DNA of 32,920 nucleotides from Alphaproteobacteria bacterium. Its GTDB lineage: Bacteria > Pseudomonadota > Alphaproteobacteria > GCA-2731375. The translations under genes were made by a program, and so were the position numbers. Numbering within the stretch: position 1 is the stretch's first letter; every line of letters begins with the position of its first letter. Location: assembly GCA_016869175.1 (NCBI GenBank), contig VGEV01000026.1, positions 1 to 32,920 on the forward strand. Direction: 5' to 3'. The notes below the pieces were generated by a model that saw only the letters and a program-made list of their open reading frames with translations, had not been told where the DNA came from and did not search any database. Shown here one piece after another: positions 7,149 to 14,103 of this stretch.

Positions 7149-8123
7149 TCATTCCTTGTAGAGGTTAAGCCTCTTCAACAACGGGGCGACCACCTTCTCC
7201 TCGGCCTGCAGTTCCTTGCGCACGGTCGTCAGATCGGCGGATTCCACTTCGACCCCCGCCTTTTGCGCCAACTCGATATAGCGCGGGTCATCGAGTGTCT
7301 CTTGCACCGCGACGCGCAGCTTCTCGACGATGGCGGCCGGCGTGCCGGTCCTGACGAACATCGTGAGGTAGAGCGGCGGCAGGCCGAAATCGTAGCCCTG
7401 CTCCTTGAAAGTGGGGGCGTCCGGCAGGAACGACACCCGCTTGTCCCCGGAGACCCCGAGCACGCGAATTTCCCCGGCATCGACATACTTCTTGGCCGAG
7501 GTGGTCGAGCCGAAGCCGGCGTCGACGTGCTTGCCGAGCAGGAACTGCAGCACTTCGGCGGCCCCCTTGGTCGGAACTTCCCGAATGTTCAAGCGCTCGG
7601 CGTCGATCAGTGCCGCGCCCGTCAGGTGCATTTGCACGCCCCGGCCGGTATGCGCGTAAGCGAACTTGCCGGGACTGCCCTTGGCGTCCTTCACGAACTC
7701 GGCCAGCGTCTTCCACGACGCCGAGGCATTCACGTAGAGGCCAAAGGGAAAAACGGTGATCCGGCTGACCGGCTCCAGGTCCTTGCTGGTATAGGGCACT
7801 TCCTGGAAGTAACGATAGACCTCCGGCACCGCGCCCGCCGAGACCAGGCTTGCCACCGTGTATCCGTCGGCCGGCTTCGACAGCAATTCCAGACCCGCCG
7901 CGCTCGACCCGCCGCCTGGCTTGTTGACGGTCAGGAACGGCTGACCCAGATAGTCCTTGATGTAGTTGGCAAGCGCGCGCAGCGCGATATCGGCGCCACC
8001 CCCGGCGGCAAAGGAGACGATCGAGGTAACTGGCCGCTCCGGCCATTCGGCGGCGGCGTGGTCCGCTTGCGTCAGACAAAGGCCACCAAGGCACAAGGCC
8101 AGAATCCGGCCTCGCATCGTCAT
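7149..8123 (-). CDS. tctC: Tripartite tricarboxylate transporter substrate-binding protein (Bug/TctC family)
   Basis: This is a periplasmic binding protein of the Bug (TctC) family, 324 residues including a signal peptide (RILALCLGGLCLTQADHAAA). Family hallmarks are WPERPVTSIVSFAAGGGADI, with its first ligand-binding loop, then GQPFLTVNKPGGGSSAAG and DGYTVASL. The C-terminal lobe contains GVSGDKRVSFLPDAPTFKEQGYDF. These proteins bind organic acids, amides or related small molecules and deliver them to TctA/TctB. A purine-rich GGGGGAG stands about 8 bp before the ATG. It opens the transporter genes, 154 bp downstream of the NHL-propeller gene in the same direction, so that protein may belong to the same unit. 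Confidence 0.95.
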   Translation of the reverse strand: MTMRGRILALCLGGLCLTQADHAAAEWPERPVTSIVSFAAGGGADIALRALANYIKDYLGQPFLTVNKPGGGSSAAGLELLSKPADGYTVASLVSAGAVPEVYRYFQEVPYTSKDLEPVSRITVFPFGLYVNASASWKTLAEFVKDAKGSPGKFAYAHTGRGVQMHLTGAALIDAERLNIREVPTKGAAEVLQFLLGKHVDAGFGSTTSAKKYVDAGEIRVLGVSGDKRVSFLPDAPTFKEQGYDFGLPPLYLTMFVRTGTPAAIVEKLRVAVQETLDDPRYIELAQKAGVEVESADLTTVRKELQAEEKVVAPLLKRLNLYKE

Positions 8124-8254
8124 GCTGTCGTCTCCCCCGCGTAGGCCGTCTCGGCCGCTTCGTAACCAGGCGCCGCCCGCCCCAGGCGGTTCGATCGCGT
8201 CTACCGCTCTTGCTGGCGATCCTAACGGTTTGCGGCGAACATGTCAGCATCCTT

Positions 8255-8289
8255 CGCGCGCGGCTGAATCTCCCTGCTCAGCGCGCGCG
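8255..8289 (-). terminator. GC-rich hairpin at the end of the NHL-propeller gene
   Basis: Arms 8255-8267 and 8278-8289 pair over 12 bp with one bulged G, and the loop is 10 bases. The NHL gene stop codon lies in the arm. No T-run follows in the direction of transcription, so rho-independent termination is doubtful. The two arms also contain an 18-bp imperfect direct repeat (GARATTCAKCCGCGCGCG pattern). Alternatively it is a structured spacer that tunes expression of tctC downstream. Confidence 0.3.
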
Positions 8290-9276
8290 GATGAATTTCT
8301 GGAATGAATGCGCGGTGAAGGGCGCGAAATGCTCGATGGCGCCGGCCGTCTTCACCACCTCGCCGACATAGAGGTCGCCGCGGCTGTCGGCCCAGATGCC
8401 GTGCGGCACGATGAAGTTGCCGGGCAGCACGGGATTGGGGCCGCCGATGCGGGCCTGTACATGGCCGTCGAGATCGCACACGGTGACCCGCGCGATCGGG
8501 TCGTGGCCGACCGGCGGCATTCGCATCATCTTGTAGTGCGGCGTGTTCGGCACCGGCATCGACCAGCCGAGTTCGGCGATGTACAGGTTCTCCTGCTCGT
8601 CGATGAACAGGTCGTCCGGCCGGTTGACCCAGGTCCAGATGTCGAGCACGTCTCCGGCGCTGGAAAAAATCTGAATGCGCGAGTTCTCGCGGTCGGCGAC
8701 GAACACGCGGCCCCGGCGGTCGACCGCGATGGCGTGCGGCAGGTTGAATTGGCCGGGCTGGCGGCCCGGTTCGCCCCAGGAAGCCTTCAGCTTGCCGTCG
8801 GCGGAGAAGCGGTGCACCCGGGCATTGCCATAGCCGTCCGCGACGAACAGGTCGCCATCGGGGCCGACGGCCGCGTTGGTCACCATGTTGAACGGTCCGG
8901 CCGAACAGCAGACCGGGCTGTGGCCGAGCTTGAAGCCGGTCTGCGAGGGATGTTCGGTGTCACCCAGCGTCATCAACAGCTTGCCGTCGGCGGTGAACTT
9001 GCGCACCGTGTGGTCGAAATTGTCGGCGCAATAGAGATGGTCGTTGCGGTCGATGTAGAGACCGTGGGCGTTGGTGAACACGCCCTCGCCCCAGGCGTTC
9101 AGGAACTTGCCTTCCTTGTCGAAGACGATCATCGGATGCGCGCCCCGATTGAACACATAGACGCGGTCTTGCGAATCGACGGCGACGCCCGCCACCTCGA
9201 CGAACGACCAGCCCTCCGGCAGTTTCTCCCAGCCCTCCAGCACCTCGTATTCGATCTTGTGCGGCCCCTTGCTCAT
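8278..9276 (-). CDS. NHL-repeat beta-propeller protein, peptidylglycine alpha-amidating lyase (PAL)-like
   Basis: The 332-residue protein is built of NHL repeats forming a six-bladed beta-propeller. Blades are marked by VAVDSQDRVYVFNR, LYIDRNDHLYCAD, AAVGPDGDLFVADGYGNARV, IAVDRRGRVFVADRENSRIQ and LFIDEQENLYIAE. His residues H71 (AHGLYID), H181 (PHAIAVD) and H292 (PHGIWAD) recur at equivalent blade positions. In eukaryotic PAL, three such His bind zinc and the enzyme cleaves peptidyl-hydroxyglycine to an amide and glyoxylate. Bacterial members have largely unknown substrates. No signal peptide is seen. The ATG with AGGGAGG upstream was chosen over longer starts that overlap the divergent gene at 9398. 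Co-orientation with tctCBA suggests a link to the imported compound. Confidence 0.8.
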   Translation of the reverse strand: MSKGPHKIEYEVLEGWEKLPEGWSFVEVAGVAVDSQDRVYVFNRGAHPMIVFDKEGKFLNAWGEGVFTNAHGLYIDRNDHLYCADNFDHTVRKFTADGKLLMTLGDTEHPSQTGFKLGHSPVCCSAGPFNMVTNAAVGPDGDLFVADGYGNARVHRFSADGKLKASWGEPGRQPGQFNLPHAIAVDRRGRVFVADRENSRIQIFSSAGDVLDIWTWVNRPDDLFIDEQENLYIAELGWSMPVPNTPHYKMMRMPPVGHDPIARVTVCDLDGHVQARIGGPNPVLPGNFIVPHGIWADSRGDLYVGEVVKTAGAIEHFAPFTAHSFQKFIRAR

Positions 9277-9397
9277 GGCTGCCTCCCTGGTCCCGTGCCG
9301 GCTATCTTGCTCGTTGACCGGCGCCGCTTGCCAGCGAAAATGAGCCGGGTCCGCCCAGCCCTGGCAAGCAGGCTGGCGGCGACAGGGGGAGGAGCGC

Positions 9398-9745
9398 ATG
9401 GCTGGCAAGGCGAAGTATGTGTTTGTCGCCTCGATGGACGTGGAACCCGCCAAGGAGGCGCTGTTCAACGAGGTCTACAAGGAGCATATCGATTACGTGC
9501 TGAAGGTGCCTGGCGTGATCGGCGCCACCCGCGCCAAGACCGAGCCGGCGGCGGTGATGATCGGCGGACAGAAGAAACCGCTGACGGGCGACGGCGAGCC
9601 CGCCTACTCCGCCTTCTACGAGCTGGAAAGCCCGGACGTGCTGCTGAGCAAAGCCTGGCAGGACGCCGTTGAGGCCGGCCGCTGGGCCGCCGAGGTCAGG
9701 CCTTACACCAAGAACCGCCGGCACGTGCTGCGCCGCATCGTCTAG
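9398..9745 (+). CDS. Small ferredoxin-like (dimeric alpha-beta barrel type) protein
   Basis: The 115-residue soluble protein has the pattern YVFVASMDVEPAKEALFNEVYKEHIDYVLKVPGVIGATR. This is an initial strand, a helix with an N/Y-x-E-H-I core and a short loop, as in EthD-like, DUF4286-like and other dimeric alpha-beta barrel proteins. The second half (YSAFYELESPDVLLSKAWQDAVEAGRW) supplies the matching strand and helix. Such proteins bind small hydrophobic ligands or act as cyclases, monooxygenases or dehalogenases, so no reaction can be named. A GGGGAGGAG site is just before the ATG. The M20 peptidase gene follows 15 bp later. The gene is divergent from the NHL-propeller gene, with 121 bp between the starts. 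Confidence 0.7.
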   Translation: MAGKAKYVFVASMDVEPAKEALFNEVYKEHIDYVLKVPGVIGATRAKTEPAAVMIGGQKKPLTGDGEPAYSAFYELESPDVLLSKAWQDAVEAGRWAAEVRPYTKNRRHVLRRIV

Positions 9746-9760
9746 CAAGGGTTGTCGGCA

Positions 9761-10924
9761 ATGGCCGAACCGGGCGATGCCATCGCCGCTACGCTCGGCG
9801 ATCTCGTCGCCTTGCCTTCGGCCTATCCGCCGGGCGATACCACCGCGATCTCGGACTATGCCGCCAGGCGGCTGCGCGCGGCCGGCTATCGCGTCGAACT
9901 GCCCTGCAAGATGCCCGGTATCGTCAACGTGGTGGCGCGCGCGGGGCGCGGCCGGCCGCTGCTGGCCTTCAACGCCCATTCCGACACCGTCGGCGTCGGC
10001 GATGTCTCGCTCTGGCGGAGCGATCCGTTCCGCGCGGTGCTGGCCGATGGCCGGCTGACCGGGCTCGGCGCCGCCAATTGCAAGGGCGCCATGGCGGCGC
10101 AATTGCACCTGGCGGAGAGCGTCGCGGCGCTGGGCGGGCCGCGGCGCGGCGAGATCGCCTTCACCTTCACCGGCGATGAAGAGCGGCTGGGACCGGATGG
10201 CATGCAGCATCTGCGCGACGCCGGCCTGCGGCCGGACATGCTGGTGCTGGGCGGACCCACCGCGCTCGACCTGATCGTCGAGGAACGCGGCGTGCTCTGG
10301 GCCCGACTGACCGCCACCGGCCGCGCCGCGCATGCCGGCGAGCCGATCGCCGGCGACAACGCCATCGACCGTCTCTTGCGCCTGATCCGGGCGATCGATA
10401 GCGGCCTGCAAGTCCGGCTACCGGCGCGCGCCAAAGGCAGGCTGCGCTCGACGGTCAGTCTCGGCCGCATCGCCGGCGGCGCCAACACCAACGTGGTGCC
10501 GGACCAGGCCTGGGCGGAATTCGACCGACGGCTGCTGCCAAGCGAGCGGGTGGCGGAGGCCTTCGCGGAACTGGGCGAACTCGCGGCCATGGCGAACGAG
10601 CCGACCGCAAGCTGGCGGCTGGAACTGCTGACCGGCTCCAACGGCTTTGCCGCTCCGCGCAACGGTCCTTGCGTCAGCGCCTTCCGCCAGGCGATCGAAC
10701 AGGCGCTCGGCCGGCCGGCGCGCTTCCTCGATGCGGTCGGCGTCAGCGACGGGCGCTGGTTTGCCGAGGACGGCATCGAGATCCTGAGCTTCGGCCCCGG
10801 CGAGGGGGCGCAAGGCCATGCCGCCAACGAGAGCGTCGCCATCCCGCAACTGGCCGAGGCCCATGCCATCCAGCTTGCCGTGGTCGAACGACTGCTCGGC
10901 CTGGGCGCTGGTGTGGCGACCTGA
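9761..10924 (+). CDS. M20 family metallopeptidase (ArgE/DapE/CPG2-like amidohydrolase)
   Basis: The 387-residue protein belongs to the M20 deacylase group, which removes acyl groups from amino acids or cleaves dipeptides with two zinc ions. Visible are H73 and D75 (FNAHSDT), the acidic pair E140-E141 in TGDEERLG, H191 in the lid domain (AAHAGEP) and the final metal His in GHAANESV. The bridging-metal position, normally Asp in a D-x-K-G motif, reads N-C-K-G (N106, C107), so one metal ligand differs. The ATG at 9761 has AAGGG about 9 bp upstream; a TTG at 9752 is a possible alternative. Substrate unknown. It follows the small protein at 9398 and converges on the carbamoylase-type hydrolase gene. 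Confidence 0.88.
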   Translation: MAEPGDAIAATLGDLVALPSAYPPGDTTAISDYAARRLRAAGYRVELPCKMPGIVNVVARAGRGRPLLAFNAHSDTVGVGDVSLWRSDPFRAVLADGRLTGLGAANCKGAMAAQLHLAESVAALGGPRRGEIAFTFTGDEERLGPDGMQHLRDAGLRPDMLVLGGPTALDLIVEERGVLWARLTATGRAAHAGEPIAGDNAIDRLLRLIRAIDSGLQVRLPARAKGRLRSTVSLGRIAGGANTNVVPDQAWAEFDRRLLPSERVAEAFAELGELAAMANEPTASWRLELLTGSNGFAAPRNGPCVSAFRQAIEQALGRPARFLDAVGVSDGRWFAEDGIEILSFGPGEGAQGHAANESVAIPQLAEAHAIQLAVVERLLGLGAGVAT

Positions 10925-11001
10925 AGTTCCACTGATCGTGGCGGCTTCCTCGGCGAGGAACTTCAAATCCAAAACCACGCGAGAATCATGGGCTTGCCGG
11001 T

Positions 11002-11066
11002 GTCCCGTCGATTGCGAAGTTCGCATGAGGGCAGCCGCATGGAGTTGCGAACTTCGCGATCGGGAC
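11002..11066. terminator. Long hairpin between convergent hydrolase genes
   Basis: A 16-bp stem (11010-11025 with 11046-11061, one wobble) is extended by GTCCC (11002-11006) pairing with GGGAC (11062-11066). The loop is 20 bases. It starts 77 bp after the M20 gene stop and ends just before the stop codon of the minus-strand hydrolase, so it could terminate both transcripts. No U-tract is obvious on either strand. A second weaker hairpin with arms GAAGTTCC and GGAACTTC overlaps the M20 stop codon. Confidence 0.45.
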
Positions 11067-11067
11067 G

Positions 11068-12291
11068 CTAGGCCTTGAGGAACCGAAAGGCGGCGTCGCA
11101 GAACACTTGGCAGCCCAGCACCAGGTCGGCCTCGGCCGTATCCTCGCTGTAATGGTGGCTGACGCCGCCGATCGACGGCACGAACAGCATGCCGGCCGGC
11201 AACCGGCGGGCCAGGATCTGCGCATCGTGCCCGGCGCCCGAGGGCATGCGCATCCAGCCCCGTGGCGCATGCGCCTCGGCGGCGGCGGCGACGGCGTCTT
11301 GCAGGCGCGCGTCCATCGCCGTCGGCGGCGTGCGTGACAGCGTTTCCAGGCTGACGGCGCAGGGGCCCATCGCATTGGCCTCGGCGACCAGGCGGACCAG
11401 TTCCTCTTCCATGCGCTGCATCTGCGTCAGTTCGCCATCGCGGAATTGCAGCAGCACCTCCGCCTTGCCGGGAATGATCGAGGGTGCGCCCGGATGCAGC
11501 AGGATGCGGCCTGCGGTCCACACCGTGCGCGGGCCGGCGATGGCGGCGAAGCGGTCGTTGACCTGGGCAAGCAAGCGCACGAGGGCCACGCCCGAGTCCT
11601 TGCGGATCGGCATCGGCGTGGTGCCGGCGTGATTCTGCCTGCCCTCGAAGGTCATGCGGTACTGAAAGATACCGACAATGGAGGTGACCACGCCGATCCG
11701 CTTGCCGTCGGTTTCCAGGCTGCCGCCCTGTTCGATATGCGCTTCGAGGTAGCCGCGATAGCGCCCTTCCTCCAGCGTGAGACGCGGCCGGCCGGCGAAG
11801 CCCGCCTGGGCGATCGCTTGGCGCAGCGGGGTGCCGTCCTCGCGGTGCTTGGCGTTGTCGATCTCGGCCTCCGGCAGCTGGCCGACGAAGGAACGCGAGC
11901 CCAGGAAGCTGAGGTAATGGCTCTCCTCGTCGGCCCACGAGGCAACGTCGATGCTGAGGCCGGCGGCGGCCGGCTCCTCGGCGAAGGCGCGCGCCGCCTC
12001 CAGGCCGTAGATCACGCCCATCACGCCATCGAGCCAGCCGCCACGCGGCTGGGTATCGGTATGCGAACCCATCAGCAGGCAGGGACCGGCGGCCGGCGAA
12101 CGGCCCAGCACATTGCCGACGCCGTCGATGCTGGGCGCCAGGCCGGCCTCCGCCATGCGGCCTGCCAGCCACTGCCGCGCGGCGACATCCTCTGGCGAAA
12201 AGGTCGGCCGGTGCACGCCCGTCTCGAAGCGGCCGAAGCCGCGGATATGCTGCAGGTCGGCCAACAGCCGCTTGCCATCGATTCTGGGCAT
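11068..12291 (-). CDS. Zn-dependent hydrolase, M20 hydantoinase/carbamoylase family
   Basis: The 407-residue enzyme belongs to the N-carbamoyl-L-amino-acid hydrolase, ureidoglycolate and allantoate amidohydrolase branch of M20. It has the family series: H77 and D79 in GSHTDTQPRGGWLDG, D88, the acidic pair in WADEESHYL, EAHIEQGGSLE, NHAGTTPMP in the dimer domain, and GAGHDAQ near the C-terminus. The reaction is hydrolysis of an N-carbamoyl or amide group at two metal ions in the cytoplasm. Which of the branch's substrates it uses cannot be told from sequence alone. No dihydropyrimidinase or hydantoinase is seen in the window. It is a single gene; upstream lies a 140-bp spacer and then the inverted repeat at 12433. 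Confidence 0.92.
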   Translation of the reverse strand: MPRIDGKRLLADLQHIRGFGRFETGVHRPTFSPEDVAARQWLAGRMAEAGLAPSIDGVGNVLGRSPAAGPCLLMGSHTDTQPRGGWLDGVMGVIYGLEAARAFAEEPAAAGLSIDVASWADEESHYLSFLGSRSFVGQLPEAEIDNAKHREDGTPLRQAIAQAGFAGRPRLTLEEGRYRGYLEAHIEQGGSLETDGKRIGVVTSIVGIFQYRMTFEGRQNHAGTTPMPIRKDSGVALVRLLAQVNDRFAAIAGPRTVWTAGRILLHPGAPSIIPGKAEVLLQFRDGELTQMQRMEEELVRLVAEANAMGPCAVSLETLSRTPPTAMDARLQDAVAAAAEAHAPRGWMRMPSGAGHDAQILARRLPAGMLFVPSIGGVSHHYSEDTAEADLVLGCQVFCDAAFRFLKA

Positions 12292-12432
12292 GACCGCCTC
12301 CTGTCCAAGGGGGAACGCCGGCCGGGCCAGCCGGTCTGGCGGGAGCGGCCGGGCAGGGACATGAGGCCAGTTCCGGCCGCGGCTCGCAAGGCCGCATAGC
12401 CGTCCGCGGGCCGGCCGCCGGCTTGCTAAACA

Positions 12433-12478
12433 TAAACTGTCACCGGTATTACACCGGTATTAATCCGGTGACAGTTTA
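12433..12478. repeat. Perfect 14-bp inverted repeat with CTGTCACCGG core
   Basis: Arms TAAACTGTCACCGG (12433-12446) and CCGGTGACAGTTTA (12465-12478) are perfect reverse complements around an 18-base spacer. The left half also contains an 11-bp direct repeat CACCGGTATTA twice in a row. The same core, CTGTCACCGG, is the unit of the tandem array at 4434-4538. The right arm supplies the stop codon of the hemN remnant. The form resembles the dispersed palindromes linked to REP-associated (Y1) transposases; that link is inference. Confidence 0.7.
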
Positions 12479-12860
12479 AGTCTTGACGACGCCCGTCGGC
12501 GATACGGCGGCCGAGTGGCGTTGCGGCGCGCGGGCGGCATGGGCGTCGAAGGCCTGCGCTACCAGGCGACAGAAGGGCCGGCCCGCCTCCGACACCAGCA
12601 CGCGGTCGCCCGCGATGGCGACGAGACCGTCGGCCGCCAGCCGCGCCAGGGCCGCCAGTTCGCCGGCACAGGCCGCGGCCCCGCCCATGGGCGCCGGGTC
12701 GCCCGGCAAGTCGCACATGACCCGTTCGATCAGCCGCCCGCGCCGCCAACCAACGGGCATGGACATCGCGATCCACCGACCGGTCGAAATGCGGCGCGCT
12801 GGGATAGCCGGCATAGCGCGGCGCTTGCTTGAGAGCGTGCGCCAGCAATGCCGGGTCCAT
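12476..12860 (-). pseudogene. hemN: hemN remnant (coproporphyrinogen III dehydrogenase) with internal deletion and frameshift
   Basis: Read from 12860, the first about 40 codons (MDPALLAHALKQAPRYAGYPSAPHFDR, then RDVHARWLAA) match the N-terminus of oxygen-independent coproporphyrinogen III oxidase. The frame then shifts. A second frame ending at 12476 carries the HemN C-terminus: GRLIERVMCDLPGD, LARLAADGLVAIAGDRVLVSEAGR, CRLVAQAFDAHAARAPQRHSAAV. Everything between is gone, roughly 300 residues including the radical-SAM CxxxCxxC cluster site, so no activity is possible. The junction lies near 12740-12750. The stop codon falls in the inverted repeat at 12433-12478. A functional copy presumably exists elsewhere in the genome. 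Confidence 0.75.
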
Positions 12861-12912
12861 GGCGCGAACCTGCGCCGGAAGGGCAGGTTGGCCGCTGCGC
12901 CAGATCGATCCG

Positions 12913-14103
12913 CTACAGTACCGAGAGATCCGCCGGATGGCCCAGCAGGTAGGCGCCGACGGTCCGGAAATGCGAGGCCCGGCCTTGCAACTGCTGCGCC
13001 ACCGTGTGGATGTCGCGCAGGCGGCGCTCAAACGGCGCGTTGGCGAAGATGGCGCTGGCCCCGGCGGCGTCATAGGCGATGTCGGCCACCGCCTTGGCCT
13101 GCTTGATGGCATGCGTCGCCGCCAAACGGATGCGCACCCGATTGGCGATGCTGAGACCGTCGGTTGCTTGAACCTCGGCCCACACCGCGTGCGCCTCCTG
13201 CCGCAGGAAGGCTTGCGCGGCGCCAAGGCGGGCCTCGCACTCCCCCACCTCGGACTGCAACACGCCATCGTCCTTCAGCACCTGGCGGGCGAGCCGCGGG
13301 GTCTTCTCCTGCGCCAGCGTCAGCAGCGCATCGAGCATCGCCCGCGCGACGCCCAGCGCGGTGGCGGCGAAGCCCTGCGCGAACAGGCTCATCGCCGGAT
13401 AGTGATAGAGCCGCGCGGCAATCCGCCGCTCGGCCGCGGCATCGCGGTTGAGCGCGTAGGCCCGGCCGACATAGAGGTCATCGACCGCGTAGGCATCGCT
13501 GCCGGTGGCGCGCAAGCCGATCACGTCCCAGATGTCGGTCCAGCGCGCGGCGGCGGCGGGGAACAGCAGGGTGCGGACTTCCGGCTGGCCATCGGCGTGC
13601 CGGCGCGGGCGACCATCGGCATCCTCGATCACCGCGACGCCACCCAGCCAAGTGGCGTGCCGGCCGCCGCTGGCGAAGGCCCATTGGCCGCTGAGGCGAT
13701 AGCCAGCGCCACTGACAACGGCGCGCCCCTTGCCCGGTCCCCAGGCCAGCACGGCCAGGGGATCGGCACCCCAGATTTCCTCGGACACCGCCGGGTCGAG
13801 ATAGGCGGCCGACATCGCGCAGCCGCCCGCCTGGCAGAGACACCAAGCGGTGCTGGCGTCCTGTTGGGCGATATTCTCCATCGCCGTGAGGAACGCTGGC
13901 GGCGAGACCTCCAGCCCACGGTAATCGCGCGGCAGCAACAGGCGAAAGAGCCGCGCCTCGTGCAGCTCCGCCAGCAATTCCGCCGGCAGGCGGCGCTGTT
14001 GCTCGCCGGCTTCGGCATGGCGCAGGATGGTGTGCTTCAGCGCCGCGACCCTGGCCAACGCGGACGCGTCGGCATCGTTGGCGGCGGCAGGCGCGCGGGT
14101 CAT
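12913..14103 (-). CDS. Acyl-CoA dehydrogenase-fold flavoprotein, probably a group D flavin monooxygenase
   Basis: The 396-residue protein has the acyl-CoA dehydrogenase fold: an N-terminal helical domain (LPAELLAELHEARLFRLLLP), a central beta domain and a C-terminal helical domain. The stretch SGQWAFASGGRHATWLGG, and the tail RRLRDIHTVAQQLQGR with GAYLLGHPAD, fit the HpaB/HsaA/DszC-like branch (Acyl-CoA_dh_2 domain) better than true acyl-CoA dehydrogenases. Members of that branch use reduced flavin from a separate reductase to oxygenate a substrate. The only flavin reductase in the window is at 31022-31525. The start overlaps the stop of the CoA-transferase gene by 4 bp, so the two are translationally coupled. 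A dehydrogenase role is the alternative. Confidence 0.82.
   Translation of the reverse strand: MTRAPAAANDADASALARVAALKHTILRHAEAGEQQRRLPAELLAELHEARLFRLLLPRDYRGLEVSPPAFLTAMENIAQQDASTAWCLCQAGGCAMSAAYLDPAVSEEIWGADPLAVLAWGPGKGRAVVSGAGYRLSGQWAFASGGRHATWLGGVAVIEDADGRPRRHADGQPEVRTLLFPAAAARWTDIWDVIGLRATGSDAYAVDDLYVGRAYALNRDAAAERRIAARLYHYPAMSLFAQGFAATALGVARAMLDALLTLAQEKTPRLARQVLKDDGVLQSEVGECEARLGAAQAFLRQEAHAVWAEVQATDGLSIANRVRIRLAATHAIKQAKAVADIAYDAAGASAIFANAPFERRLRDIHTVAQQLQGRASHFRTVGAYLLGHPADLSVL

Noticed and set aside
9277-9397. Sigma-70 promoter (TTGACC at 9314-9319) for the gene at 9398
   Set aside because: At 17-base spacing the -10 position reads AAAATG, too far from TATAAT to claim a promoter from sequence alone.
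12426-13268. Minus-strand 280-codon frame as a gene
   Set aside because: Its first half is out of frame with the acyl-CoA-dehydrogenase-fold gene. Only the segment from 12860 resembles HemN, and it goes out of frame after about 40 codons. It is better described as a pseudogene.
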